In this document: in pieces, positions 55,723-64,000 of the stretch
Position numbering within the stretch: position 1 is the stretch's first letter
Layout: the number at the start of each line of letters is the position of its first letter
Notes under the pieces: generated by a model
Databases searched by the model: none
The model's input: only the letters and a program-made list of their open reading frames with translations
What the model was told of the DNA's origin: nothing
Assembly: GCA_024643795.1 (NCBI GenBank)
Contig: JAHEMF010000008.1
Coordinates: forward strand, 1-64,000
Direction: 5' to 3'
Source of the DNA: Bacteroidota bacterium
GTDB taxonomy: Bacteria > Bacteroidota > Bacteroidia > AKYH767-A > OLB10
Length of the DNA: 64,000 bases
Position numbers and translations under genes: made by a program

Positions 55723-55756
55723 AAAAAAAGGAGGCCTGCACCCATGCAAGCCTCCG
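55723..55756 (-). terminator. Terminator after the HtrA-like protease gene
   Basis: GGAGGC (55730-55735) pairs with GCCTCC (55750-55755), extended by an inner TGCA/TGCA stem with one mismatch. The minus strand continues with a T run. It separates the protease gene from the rpoD promoter. Confidence 0.8.
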
Positions 55757-55784
55757 AACCTAACACATTAACACACTATATAAA

Positions 55785-57233
55785 TCACAAACCAAATCCG
55801 TAATAAGCCCTCATCCCATTAGGATAGATGCCTTCAATAAGCACACCACCCTTTTTGTTAGCCAAAGCCAGTTTTATATCTTCTGTTGTTGAAACCTTTT
55901 TCTTGTCAATACTCTGAATAATAAATCCTTCCCTTATTCCAGCGCTTCTTAATTTGCCACCGTTGAGTTCAGAAACTTTTACTCCATGTTCTATACCCAA
56001 GGAACCTAACTCATCATTGCTCACCGTTTCAAATCTTGCGCCCAGAATAGAAACCACATCATCTTTTACAATGTCAGTGTTTCCATTCTTATTTCTCAAT
56101 GTAACGGCAAGCGATTTTTCGGTTCCGTCACGCAACAATGTTACTTTGATCTTATCGCCCGGACGGTATCTGCTGACCTGCTCCTGCAATTCAGGTGATG
56201 AAGTAACTCTTACTTCACCCACTCTAGTGATCACATCGCCTTCCCTGATACCGGCATCATAAGCTGCACCCCCTTCTGTTAATCCGGCAACGTAAACCCC
56301 CTTCATGGTTTTAATACCTTTTTCCTCAGCAAATTTTGAGTCAATATCTCTTATGTTCACACCAATAAATCCACGTTGAACACTGCCATACTCCATTAAG
56401 TCATCAACAACTTTTTTCACAATACTTACTGGTATAGCGAAAGAATATCCCGTATATGCACCGGTATTGGAGGCTATAGCAGTATTGATACCTACCAAAC
56501 CACCTGCGGTATTTACCAGAGCACCTCCACTATTACCAGGATTCACTGCCGCATCAGTCTGTATGAATGATTCAATTGGAAATTGTTGGTCAGGAAGTAT
56601 ATGAATACTTCTGCCTTTTGCACTTACAATTCCGGCAGTAACCGTACTGGTAAGATTAAAAGGATTACCTACTGCAAGCACCCATTCACCAACCTTCAAG
56701 TCATCAGAGTTACCATAAGGAATAAATGGAAGATCTTTTTCATCGATCTTTATCAATGCAAGATCTGTTGATGGGTCAGCACCTATTACTGTCGCAGTAT
56801 ATGACTTTTTATTATCTAAAGTTATTTCAACTGTGGAGGCATTTTCAACAACATGATTATTGGTAACAATATAACCGTCGTCTGAAATTATAACTCCTGA
56901 ACCAGCCCCTGATGCAGGTTGCCTTGGACTCAATCCCCTGTCGCCCCAAAAGAAGTCTCGGAACGGATTATATTGTTGAGATGAATAAGACTGGTCCATT
57001 CCGTATGTAGTTTTTACGTGTACTACAGATGGTACCGTGACCTCCGCAGCAGTGGTAAAATCAGTTAATGATTCGGCTGCCACCCGAGGCATGTTCACTA
57101 ATGTTGCCGGTTGATTAACAATAGGTTCATCAGTATAAAGATTACCATCAGAACTGTTAAGTTTATCAAAAGCAAAGGATCCGGCAAATCCGGCGATTAA
57201 GGCTATGAAAGCTACGCCCAGTATGTTTTTCAT
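55785..57233 (-). CDS. Do/HtrA family periplasmic serine protease
   Basis: About 482 residues. The N-terminal hydrophobic segment (MKNILGVAFIALIAGFAGSFAFD) is a signal or membrane anchor. The trypsin-like domain has the complete triad: H in TNNHVVENAS (H131 of the frame from 57245), D in DPSTDLALIKI (D161) and S in NPGNSGGALVN (S239). Two PDZ domains follow (about 285-380 and 390-486). It degrades or refolds damaged envelope proteins, fitting with the SurA-like genes upstream. An ATG four codons earlier (57245) is equally usable. Confidence 0.92.
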   Translation of the reverse strand: MKNILGVAFIALIAGFAGSFAFDKLNSSDGNLYTDEPIVNQPATLVNMPRVAAESLTDFTTAAEVTVPSVVHVKTTYGMDQSYSSQQYNPFRDFFWGDRGLSPRQPASGAGSGVIISDDGYIVTNNHVVENASTVEITLDNKKSYTATVIGADPSTDLALIKIDEKDLPFIPYGNSDDLKVGEWVLAVGNPFNLTSTVTAGIVSAKGRSIHILPDQQFPIESFIQTDAAVNPGNSGGALVNTAGGLVGINTAIASNTGAYTGYSFAIPVSIVKKVVDDLMEYGSVQRGFIGVNIRDIDSKFAEEKGIKTMKGVYVAGLTEGGAAYDAGIREGDVITRVGEVRVTSSPELQEQVSRYRPGDKIKVTLLRDGTEKSLAVTLRNKNGNTDIVKDDVVSILGARFETVSNDELGSLGIEHGVKVSELNGGKLRSAGIREGFIIQSIDKKKVSTTEDIKLALANKKGGVLIEGIYPNGMRAYYGFGL

Positions 57234-57310
57234 TTTTGTCACCATTTTTTATGAGATTTTGTTAAATGGGTAGAATCAGTTCATTCCTGAGGTTACTTTT
57301 GTTATACATG

Positions 57311-57318
57311 CAAATTTA
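57311..57318 (-). promoter_or_regulatory. -7 box of the HtrA-like gene
   Basis: TAAATTTG on the minus strand, about 65 bases before the start codon. No TTG at the usual spacing. Confidence 0.45.
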
Positions 57319-57431
57319 TTATCACCAAGATGAAAAGATTATGAAGTGAAACTGGCCTGAAATTCATGCAATTGGTTAAATTTAACCCTCCACAGATGCT
57401 CTGAATTTCATCTTATATTGACAATCTCCTT

Positions 57432-58244
57432 GTGAAAAAGTTTAAACACTCTCAAATAGCCTTTTCAAAATTCCATGGAACAGGGAATGACTTTATATTA
57501 ATAGATAACCGGGAACAGCAAGTTAAATTGCATCAACATGGAATTTCCGAAATGTGTGACAGAAGATTTGGTATTGGTGCCGATGGGTTAATACTTCTGG
57601 AAAATGATATCGATTTTGATTTCCGGATGATCTATTTTAATGCCGATGGTAAAGAAGGTTCAATGTGTGGTAACGGAGGAAGATGTGTAGTTGCTTTCGC
57701 TGATCAATTAGGGATCGTTTCAAAACAAACTACATTTACTGCCATCGATGGTATGCATGAGGCATCCTTGACGCGATCAAATAACAATGAATGGAATGTC
57801 AAATTAAAAATGTCAGATGTCAATGCTATATCAAATGCTCTTAAAAGTGATCATTATACGGATACCGGATCACCGCATATAGTACGACAACTCTCGAGTT
57901 TGGACGATCTTGACGTGGTCAATGAAGGCAGAGAAATACGAAATAGCGAATCATATTATAAAGAAGGTGTCAATGTTAACTTCATTGCTATAATCAATGA
58001 TGTTATTATGATAAGAACCTATGAGCGAGGAGTTGAAAATGAAACTTACTCTTGTGGTACTGGAAGCGTTGCAGCAGCCCTGGTGGCAGGAAAAGATAAA
58101 CCAGACGGCGAACATATATCAACGCTCAGAAGTCTGGGAGGAGATCTAAAAGTGTACTTCACAAAAGTTAATGGATCATATACCAATATATTCCTTGAAG
58201 GTTCAGCAAAATATGTTTTTGAAGGAACCATAAACTTAGATTAA
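57432..58244 (+). CDS. dapF: Diaminopimelate epimerase
   Basis: A 270-residue PLP-independent epimerase that converts LL- to meso-diaminopimelate for peptidoglycan and lysine. Both catalytic cysteines are present: C79 in GSMCGNGGRCVVAFA and C208 in YSCGTGSVAAALVA. The opening FSKFHGTGNDFILIDNR and FGIGADGLILL are family signatures. The start is a GTG; no better ATG precedes the conserved opening. It ends two bases before the GNAT gene. Confidence 0.94.
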   Translation: MKKFKHSQIAFSKFHGTGNDFILIDNREQQVKLHQHGISEMCDRRFGIGADGLILLENDIDFDFRMIYFNADGKEGSMCGNGGRCVVAFADQLGIVSKQTTFTAIDGMHEASLTRSNNNEWNVKLKMSDVNAISNALKSDHYTDTGSPHIVRQLSSLDDLDVVNEGREIRNSESYYKEGVNVNFIAIINDVIMIRTYERGVENETYSCGTGSVAAALVAGKDKPDGEHISTLRSLGGDLKVYFTKVNGSYTNIFLEGSAKYVFEGTINLD

Positions 58245-58246
58245 AC

Positions 58247-58777
58247 ATGATTAGAGGAACCCGGATAAGATTGCGAGCTATCGAACCAAACGATATCGAT
58301 CTGATGTATCACTGGGAGAACAATGTTGACATTTGGCCCCTTAGCGGAACAACACAACCCTTTTCCAAAAAAACTATGATAGACTTTGTTGAAAATTCTC
58401 ACAATGATATTTACATCAACAAACAACTTAGGCTTGCCATTGAAAAAATGAATAGTGATTCACAAAACGGACAAACCATTGGCTACATAGATCTTTTTGA
58501 CTTTGATCCTACAAACAGGAGAGCAGGGGTTGGTATATTAATCGCCGACACAGATAGTCGCCGGCAAGGGTTTGGATTGGAAGCAATTGAACTGCTTTGC
58601 AAATACGGTGCTGATATAATACATCTGCATCAACTTTTTTGCAATGTTCATGAAAACAACCAGGCCAGCATTAACCTGTTCAAAGCAGCAGGGTTCTCTA
58701 AATGTGGACAGTTGTCCGATTGGTCTTTGCAGAATGGTAATTGGGTGAACGCCATTGTTATGCAGCGGATTTTTTAA
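58247..58777 (+). CDS. GNAT-family N-acetyltransferase
   Basis: A 176-residue acetyltransferase of the RimJ/RimL-like type. It opens with IRGTRIRLRAIEPNDIDLMYHWENN. The acetyl-CoA motif is in IADTDSRRQGFGLEAIELLC (about 99-118; R-R-x-G-x-G). The ending NVHENNQASINLFKAAGFSKCG is typical. The substrate is unknown. It may be co-transcribed with dapF. Confidence 0.85.
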   Translation: MIRGTRIRLRAIEPNDIDLMYHWENNVDIWPLSGTTQPFSKKTMIDFVENSHNDIYINKQLRLAIEKMNSDSQNGQTIGYIDLFDFDPTNRRAGVGILIADTDSRRQGFGLEAIELLCKYGADIIHLHQLFCNVHENNQASINLFKAAGFSKCGQLSDWSLQNGNWVNAIVMQRIF

Positions 58778-58805
58778 TAGCAGAAAAATAACATAAGACC
58801 AGTAA

Positions 58806-60821
58806 TTGCAACATAACAATAGAACATATCACAAAACTACAGCTGTTTTTATACTTCTGGCTATTATCACTTCATTAAACTGGTTTTGTTCTACATCAAC
58901 TACGGATATTCAAAAACCTGCCTATTCCGGACTCAATGATACTGTGAAATATGTAGGGATAAACACTTGCAAAGAGTGTCACAGAGATATTTATGATACA
59001 TATATCCATACAGGTATGGGATCATCCTTCGATAAAGCATCAAAAGAAAAAAGTTCTGCTGATTTCGATCATCATCAGGCGGTTTACGATTCTATAAAAG
59101 ATTTCTATTATAGACCCTTTTGGGATGGAGACAGTTTATGTATTGCAGAATTCAGGTTATCAGGAACTGATACTATCTTCAAACGCATTGAGAATATCAC
59201 ATACATTGTTGGATCAGGGCAGCACACAAATTCTCACATCAGCAACAAAAATGGTTATCTGTTCCAGATACCGTTAACATACTACACACAAAAAGGGCAA
59301 TGGGATCTGCCACCGGGGTTTGAAAATGGAGGTAATACACGCTTTTCACGGATGATAGGACTGGAATGTATGACATGTCACAACTCATATCCGCAATTTG
59401 CGAAAGGGTCAGAAAATAAATATGAATTTGTAGACAATGGTATAAATTGCGAAAGATGTCACGGCCCCGGAGAGGTACACGTAAATAATATAAGGAATGG
59501 TAAAGTTGTAGATATCAGCACCCAGATTGACTACTCCATTGTTAATCCGGCAAAATTACCCATCGACCTTCAGTTCGACATTTGTCAACGATGTCATATT
59601 CAGGGCAATGCTGTTTTGAATGATGACAAAAGTTTTTTTGATTTTAAACCCGGAATGCACCTTTCTGATGTTATGAATGTGTTCATGCCGGTATTTAAAG
59701 GTCGCGAAAATGAACATATCATGGCTTCACATGCCGAACGACTCAAACTCAGTAAATGCTATATTGAAACCTCAAAGAGAGCAAACGAAGAGCACGCAAC
59801 ATTGTATCCATACAAAAATGCCCTGACCTGTGTTACGTGTCATGACCCCCATGTAAGTGTGAAGGTGACAGGTACACAAAGTTTCAACACCGCCTGTTCA
59901 AACTGCCATGTAAACTCCGGTCAGAAAGTATGTACAGAAGACAGAACTAAACTGAGTGCCGCTAACAATAATTGTGTTGGATGCCATATGCCTGGATCTG
60001 GCACTATTGATATTCCTCATGTAACTGTTCACGATCATTTTATCAGAAAACCTGTCCCGGCTGAGGAACTCAACAATATTCGTGAATTTATCGGCATAAA
60101 CTGTATCAATAATCCTCAGGCTAGCTCAAGATCACGGGGTCGTGCTTTCATTGCCTATTTTGAAAAGTTCAATTTCAATGAATATGTGCTTGATTCTGCT
60201 GAAAAGTATTTTTCTGATCACAGTGAAAAGGATGTTAAACTAAACTTTCATGAGCTTGTTCAAATTGCCTATTTAAGAAAAGATTACTCCAGAATAATCA
60301 CTTATTGCAACACTATAAAAGTACCAATCGAAATATTGAACAAACAGTCATTTGATAACAAGGATGCATGGACATCATACCGTATTGGAGAAGCATACGA
60401 TTTCAGCGGCAAAAATGAAATTTCACTCGACTATTTTAAACGAGCTTTTGAGCTCGCACCTTATTTTCCTCAGTTTGCCAATAAATATGGAAGTGCATTA
60501 ATAGCTGCGAATAGGATTGAAAAGGCCAAAATCGTTTTTAAAGATCTTACAACTCTCCATCCTGAATTTCCTCAGGGGTGGTCTAACCTGGGGTATACTC
60601 TATTATTGACTTCAGGCGATACAGAGGCCGCGGGGAATTGTTATGACAAGGCCCTATCCCTGGATCCTGATTACGTGCAGGCACTCATCAATAAAGCCGG
60701 ACTATTAGCCATGCAAGGGAAAACAAGTGAATCTCTTAATCTAGCAAAACAGGTACTTTTAATAGATCCGGATAATAATACGATCAAAAAACTTGTTAGA
60801 ACATTAACATCTGCAAATTGA
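58806..60821 (+). CDS. Multihaem cytochrome c with TPR domain
   Basis: A 671-residue protein starting with TTG; no ATG lies before the hydrophobic signal. The sequence SLNWFCS (C28) after the hydrophobic stretch resembles a lipobox, so it may be a lipoprotein exported to the periplasm or surface. Seven CXXCH haem motifs are visible: C55-H59, C188-H192, C215-H219, C260-H264, C342-H346, C364-H368 and C390-H394. The last ~150 residues are tetratricopeptide repeats (AYDFSGKNEISLDYFKRAFELAP and following). No other respiratory gene is near, so its electron partners are unknown. Its stop overlaps the mltG start by one base. Confidence 0.88.
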   Translation: MQHNNRTYHKTTAVFILLAIITSLNWFCSTSTTDIQKPAYSGLNDTVKYVGINTCKECHRDIYDTYIHTGMGSSFDKASKEKSSADFDHHQAVYDSIKDFYYRPFWDGDSLCIAEFRLSGTDTIFKRIENITYIVGSGQHTNSHISNKNGYLFQIPLTYYTQKGQWDLPPGFENGGNTRFSRMIGLECMTCHNSYPQFAKGSENKYEFVDNGINCERCHGPGEVHVNNIRNGKVVDISTQIDYSIVNPAKLPIDLQFDICQRCHIQGNAVLNDDKSFFDFKPGMHLSDVMNVFMPVFKGRENEHIMASHAERLKLSKCYIETSKRANEEHATLYPYKNALTCVTCHDPHVSVKVTGTQSFNTACSNCHVNSGQKVCTEDRTKLSAANNNCVGCHMPGSGTIDIPHVTVHDHFIRKPVPAEELNNIREFIGINCINNPQASSRSRGRAFIAYFEKFNFNEYVLDSAEKYFSDHSEKDVKLNFHELVQIAYLRKDYSRIITYCNTIKVPIEILNKQSFDNKDAWTSYRIGEAYDFSGKNEISLDYFKRAFELAPYFPQFANKYGSALIAANRIEKAKIVFKDLTTLHPEFPQGWSNLGYTLLLTSGDTEAAGNCYDKALSLDPDYVQALINKAGLLAMQGKTSESLNLAKQVLLIDPDNNTIKKLVRTLTSAN

Positions 60822-61888
60822 TGACCAGATCAAAAAAAAATAAAAGCTCAAACAAGGTAAAACGATTCTCAATACTGCTGGTAATTGTGTTAGCTTTATC
60901 TGGCTCTTCACTTTTCTATCATTATTATAAGCAGATCTTTTACCCCAACATAGCAACACTCTCAAAAGACGATCCATATTTATACATTCCAACAGATTCA
61001 GACTTTGAAGTGGTTATTCATTTATTACATCAAAAAGAACTTCTGAAGGATGAAGCATCTTTTCGTTGGGTAGCAGAGAAAATGAATTATCCTAAAAATG
61101 TGAAATCCGGCAGGTACAGGATTGATAAGGGCATGAACAACCGGGAACTGATAGCTCTACTAAGAAGCGGGAAACAAGAGCCACTCCTGGTGGTTTTCCA
61201 TAATATACGAACACGAAAACAACTGGCTTCTGTAGTTTCAAAACAGATTGAAGCAGACTCATCTGCTATTCTTGGTTTACTCGCAAATCAATCATTCCTC
61301 GAGGAGCTTGGATTCACCACAGAAAACGTAATGTCTATGTTCATACCCGAATCCTATGAATTTTATTGGAATACTTCTGCTAAAGGGTTTTTAAAAAGAA
61401 TGAAACAGGAATATGATTTGTTTTGGAATGAAAAGAAAAAAGAACAGGCGCGAAACATAGGGCTATCACCAATAGGCGTATCCGTCATGGCATCGATAGT
61501 TGAACAGGAAACACACAAGGATGATGAAAAACCTATGATCGCAGGAGTATATATGAACAGGTATAACAAAGGGTGGAAACTTGAAGCCGACCCTACACTG
61601 GTTTTTGCAGCAGGTGATTTCAGCATCCAAAGAGTCCTCAATAAACATAAAGAGATAGAAAGCCCATACAATACATACAAATACCCAGGACTACCTCCGG
61701 GTCCTATTTGCGCTCCTTCAAAATCCTCTATTAAAGCAGTATTGAATTACTCAAAGCACGATTATTTATTTTTCTGTGCCAAAGACGACTTTTCAGGGTA
61801 CCATTCATTTGCAAGGACATACAACCAGCATCTGGTGAATGCGAGGAAATTTCAACGTGAATTGAACAGGCGCAATATAAAGTCCTGA
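60821..61888 (+). CDS. mltG: Endolytic murein transglycosylase
   Basis: A 355-residue YceG/MltG protein. One membrane segment (about 18-35) holds a periplasmic domain. A LysM-like region (DSDFEVVIHLLHQKELL) is followed by the catalytic YceG domain: IVEQETHKDDEKPMIAGVYMNRYNKGWKLEADPTLVFA, with the catalytic glutamate in IVEQE, and YNTYKYPGLPPGPICAPS. It cleaves nascent glycan strands during elongation. The ATG overlaps the cytochrome stop as TGATG; a TTG one codon earlier is not needed. Confidence 0.92.
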   Translation: MTRSKKNKSSNKVKRFSILLVIVLALSGSSLFYHYYKQIFYPNIATLSKDDPYLYIPTDSDFEVVIHLLHQKELLKDEASFRWVAEKMNYPKNVKSGRYRIDKGMNNRELIALLRSGKQEPLLVVFHNIRTRKQLASVVSKQIEADSSAILGLLANQSFLEELGFTTENVMSMFIPESYEFYWNTSAKGFLKRMKQEYDLFWNEKKKEQARNIGLSPIGVSVMASIVEQETHKDDEKPMIAGVYMNRYNKGWKLEADPTLVFAAGDFSIQRVLNKHKEIESPYNTYKYPGLPPGPICAPSKSSIKAVLNYSKHDYLFFCAKDDFSGYHSFARTYNQHLVNARKFQRELNRRNIKS

Positions 61889-61908
61889 TAATCATAAGAA
61901 TCATTTAT

Positions 61909-61916
61909 TACTTTTG
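61909..61916 (+). promoter_or_regulatory. -7 box of the unrecognised exported protein gene
   Basis: TACTTTTG, 27 bases before the ATG at 61944. No TTG at the usual spacing. Confidence 0.45.
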
Positions 61917-61943
61917 CCATTGTAAACGAAGCCGGCCTTTGTA

Positions 61944-63050
61944 ATGAAACTTACCAGACTGATCACCTTTATTTGCACATCATTGATTTTGAGCACCTCT
62001 GCAATAGCTGAGGAGATTCCAGCCATGCTCATGGTTAGAAGCGCCGATCAATCCGCTTCACATGGTTGCAATTTTGTAGAACAGGTTGCCGAAATAGTTT
62101 ACAAATCCATTCTTTCAAAAAAAGTAAAACTTTGGGATTCACCAGAAAAAGAGATCCAAATAATGCCGGCAGCTCTCAAAGAAATAGAAAAAAATGCAGC
62201 AATCTCTTTTAAAGATATTGAGACCATATTCATTTATGAATTGTGGTCGAGCGAGAAAAAGGAGGTGAAAACCAAAACCGTAGGTATTGCCTTTTCCAAT
62301 AGAAGTGATGATCCTGAAAAAAACATATCATTCGGATATGTAGAATATTCTCAATTGAACGAAATTTTTCTAAAAAACAAGATAGGAACTAATGCGAATG
62401 GAAATTACAGTTCTACATTCAAAACATATTTCCTTAGCCATAATTATGCATTCAACTTGGTTCAATTTGCGGGCAAACCTGTTACGTCTCCTACTGCATC
62501 AGAAGAGATCTTGTCTTCTTACACTAAAGGATACCCATTCAACAAGTCGCTGCTTGGGTATTACCCTCCTGATAAATATGTAGCATATACAATAGATACT
62601 TTCACAGACGATAGTGACACAACAACAATGAACAGCAGAGGTGTGCTTAAAGCATTTGAGAAACATTTTACGGAAAATACTGAAGAGTTCTTTAATCTTG
62701 GCGGAGACAGGGTTTTTTCACATCTGGAAAAAAGCAAGATCAAAGTCAATCGGGTTGAGATTTCTGAAATGTGGCGAATAATTGGTGGCGAATTGAATTT
62801 TGACATTCAGGGGATCACTGTTTACGTGAATGATTCAATTATGGATGAGATATCCCTAAGACAATTACAAGCAATGGATATCAAATATAATGATTCAACA
62901 CTTGAAGAGCTGCTAAAAAACAGAGATTATAATTATATCATTACCAGGATCAATTCTCAGACAATAAAACCTCAGGACTCATACCTGTATCAAAAGGCTT
63001 TGTTATCAGGAAAGTGGGATTCTGTGATAGAACAAGTCTTAATCAACTAA
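61944..63050 (+). CDS. Exported protein of unknown function
   Basis: A 368-residue protein with a clear signal peptide (MKLTRLITFICTSLILSTSAIA). I do not recognise a domain. The mature part is soluble and mixed alpha/beta, with few cysteines. Repeating short motifs include KLWDSPEKEIQIMPAALKEIEKN, FIYELWSS, FGYVEYSQLNEIF and VEISEMWRIIGGEL. It lies 55 bases after mltG with its own -7 box, and 21 bases before a phosphohexomutase gene, so it may act in the envelope. No sorting domain is present at the C-terminus. Confidence 0.7.
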   Translation: MKLTRLITFICTSLILSTSAIAEEIPAMLMVRSADQSASHGCNFVEQVAEIVYKSILSKKVKLWDSPEKEIQIMPAALKEIEKNAAISFKDIETIFIYELWSSEKKEVKTKTVGIAFSNRSDDPEKNISFGYVEYSQLNEIFLKNKIGTNANGNYSSTFKTYFLSHNYAFNLVQFAGKPVTSPTASEEILSSYTKGYPFNKSLLGYYPPDKYVAYTIDTFTDDSDTTTMNSRGVLKAFEKHFTENTEEFFNLGGDRVFSHLEKSKIKVNRVEISEMWRIIGGELNFDIQGITVYVNDSIMDEISLRQLQAMDIKYNDSTLEELLKNRDYNYIITRINSQTIKPQDSYLYQKALLSGKWDSVIEQVLIN

Positions 63051-63071
63051 ATAAATATCATTTTATATTAT

Positions 63072-64000
63072 ATGTCAAAGATCAAGTTTGGAACTGACGG
63101 ATGGCGTGCAATTATTGCCAAAGATTACACAGTACATAATGTTGCCAGAGTAGCTGAAGCTACTGCTTTATGGTTGAATAAAAAGAAAAGCGGATCAATT
63201 GTTACAGTTGGTCATGATTGCAGGTTTGGCGGGAAATTATTCGCTGAGACCGTATGTAAAGTTCTTTGCAAACATGGAGTGAAAGTAATACTTGCAAGAG
63301 ATTTTGTATCCACTCCTATGGTTTCATTAGGGACAGTAAAATTGAACTGTGACCTTGGGGTAGTTATCACTGCATCTCATAATCCACCAGACTATAATGG
63401 CTTTAAACTGAAAGGTTCATATGGAGGACCTTTGATACCGTCACATGTTGAAGAAATAGAAAAATTGATTCCTGAAGTTTATCAGGGCGATCTGGATTCA
63501 ACAGACATTAACGACCTGATAGCATCCGGACAAATAGAAATAGTGGATCTTGAAGATATGTACATCAAACATGTTGAAGCTAATTTCGACCTTGATGCGA
63601 TCAAATCTTCGGGAATAACTCTTGCCTATGATGCTATGTATGGGGCGGGTCAAAATGTTCTCAGGAAGATCCTTCCTGATGCCACATTTCTTCATGCCGA
63701 TTACAACCCATCATTTATGGGACAGGCTCCCGAACCAATACATAAGAATCTGATCGAATTTTCTGAATTGATCAAAGCTTCAGATACAATCGATTGTGGC
63801 CTTGCTACAGATGGTGATGCAGACCGACTTGGATTTTATAACTCCAATGGTGAATTCATCGACTCGCATCATATCATGCTCTTACTTGTTCATTATCTGC
63901 ATAAATACAAAGGGATGAATGGCAAAGTGGTTGTAGCTTTTTCCGCCACCCCAAGAGTTGCAAAACTTTGCGAACATTATGGACTTGAGATCGAGACTGT
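63072..64000 (+). CDS. Phosphoglucomutase/phosphomannomutase family protein (partial)
   Basis: The first 309 codons of an alpha-D-phosphohexomutase; the gene runs off the right edge. It starts ATG at 63072 with MSKIKFGTDGWRAIIAKDYT. The phosphoserine loop is VVITASHNPPDYNGFKLKGS (S102), and the metal-binding loop is TDGDADRLGFY (D247, D249, D251). It interconverts hexose 1- and 6-phosphates; whether glucose, mannose or glucosamine is not clear from this part. It follows the exported protein gene by 21 bases. Confidence 0.9.
   Translation, partial: MSKIKFGTDGWRAIIAKDYTVHNVARVAEATALWLNKKKSGSIVTVGHDCRFGGKLFAETVCKVLCKHGVKVILARDFVSTPMVSLGTVKLNCDLGVVITASHNPPDYNGFKLKGSYGGPLIPSHVEEIEKLIPEVYQGDLDSTDINDLIASGQIEIVDLEDMYIKHVEANFDLDAIKSSGITLAYDAMYGAGQNVLRKILPDATFLHADYNPSFMGQAPEPIHKNLIEFSELIKASDTIDCGLATDGDADRLGFYNSNGEFIDSHHIMLLLVHYLHKYKGMNGKVVVAFSATPRVAKLCEHYGLEIET

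Noticed and set aside
55625-55741. 39-residue extension of the sigma factor
   Set aside because: It reads through the promoter and close to the terminator; the family begins at MRQLKI.

Overview
The window is a chromosomal segment of a member of the phylum Bacteroidota; order and genus cannot be fixed from the sequence alone. Support comes from three things. The promoters are of the Bacteroidota type: a -7 box TAnnTTTG precedes about twenty genes, and five of them have a complete TTG-N20/21-TAnnTTTG match. There are five cargo-like proteins with type IX secretion (T9SS) sorting domains, plus the T9SS component PorQ. The primary sigma factor is short, about 288 residues. Almost the whole window is dense with genes, mostly housekeeping, and I see no complete rRNA or tRNA gene, CRISPR array, prophage or transposase.

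Layout. 1-340: a 102-bp tandem repeat that carries, on the minus strand, a tRNA-like 5' half split by an 18-bp palindrome. 344-4088: a FAD oxidoreductase, a DUF4199 membrane protein, a four-helix-bundle (23S rRNA IVS-type) gene flanked by purine-rich repeats in opposite orientation, and ornithine aminotransferase. 4128-9675: a T9SS type B surface protein diverging from rlmD, then a TPMT-like methyltransferase, an NlpC/P60 peptidase and a phosphoribosyltransferase. 9686-11192 (minus): ruvX-def-aroK. 11287-16760 (plus): dapD, a GT9 glycosyltransferase, tsaC/sua5, cca, a pRiA4b ORF-3-like gene and miaA. 16732-27655 (minus): rnz, a T9SS cargo gene, a STAS gene, pyrB-pyrR, rpsA, ispH, cmk, porQ, glyA and a sugar-nucleotide transferase.

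27817-31916 (plus): a SanA-like protein, a nitronate monooxygenase-like protein and a pair of M16 peptidases, one without the zinc motif. 32284-41786: a 2440-residue adhesin-like protein built from two families of Ig-like repeats, followed by a 687-residue relative. 41867-48642: guaB, three consecutive parvulin/SurA-type genes and a MoxR ATPase. 48693-57233 (minus): a 1429-residue T9SS protein, a long-form GAPDH, rpoD and a Do/HtrA protease. 57432-64000 (plus): dapF, a GNAT acetyltransferase, a seven-CXXCH cytochrome with TPRs, mltG, an unrecognised exported protein and a phosphohexomutase cut by the window edge.

How the genes fit together. The envelope theme is strong: T9SS cargo and PorQ, outer-membrane-protein folding (parvulins, HtrA), and peptidoglycan precursors and turnover (dapD, dapF, NlpC/P60, MltG). 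Most of the rest is translation and tRNA maturation (miaA, cca, tsaC, rnz, rlmD, rpsA, def) and nucleotide synthesis (pyrB, guaB, cmk). I did not find a convincing new defence or mobile system. The stretches that most need explaining are the tRNA-like repeat at the left edge, the repeat-flanked four-helix-bundle gene, the exact 624-bp super-repeat of the adhesin, and an 18-bp palindrome in the rpsA leader.
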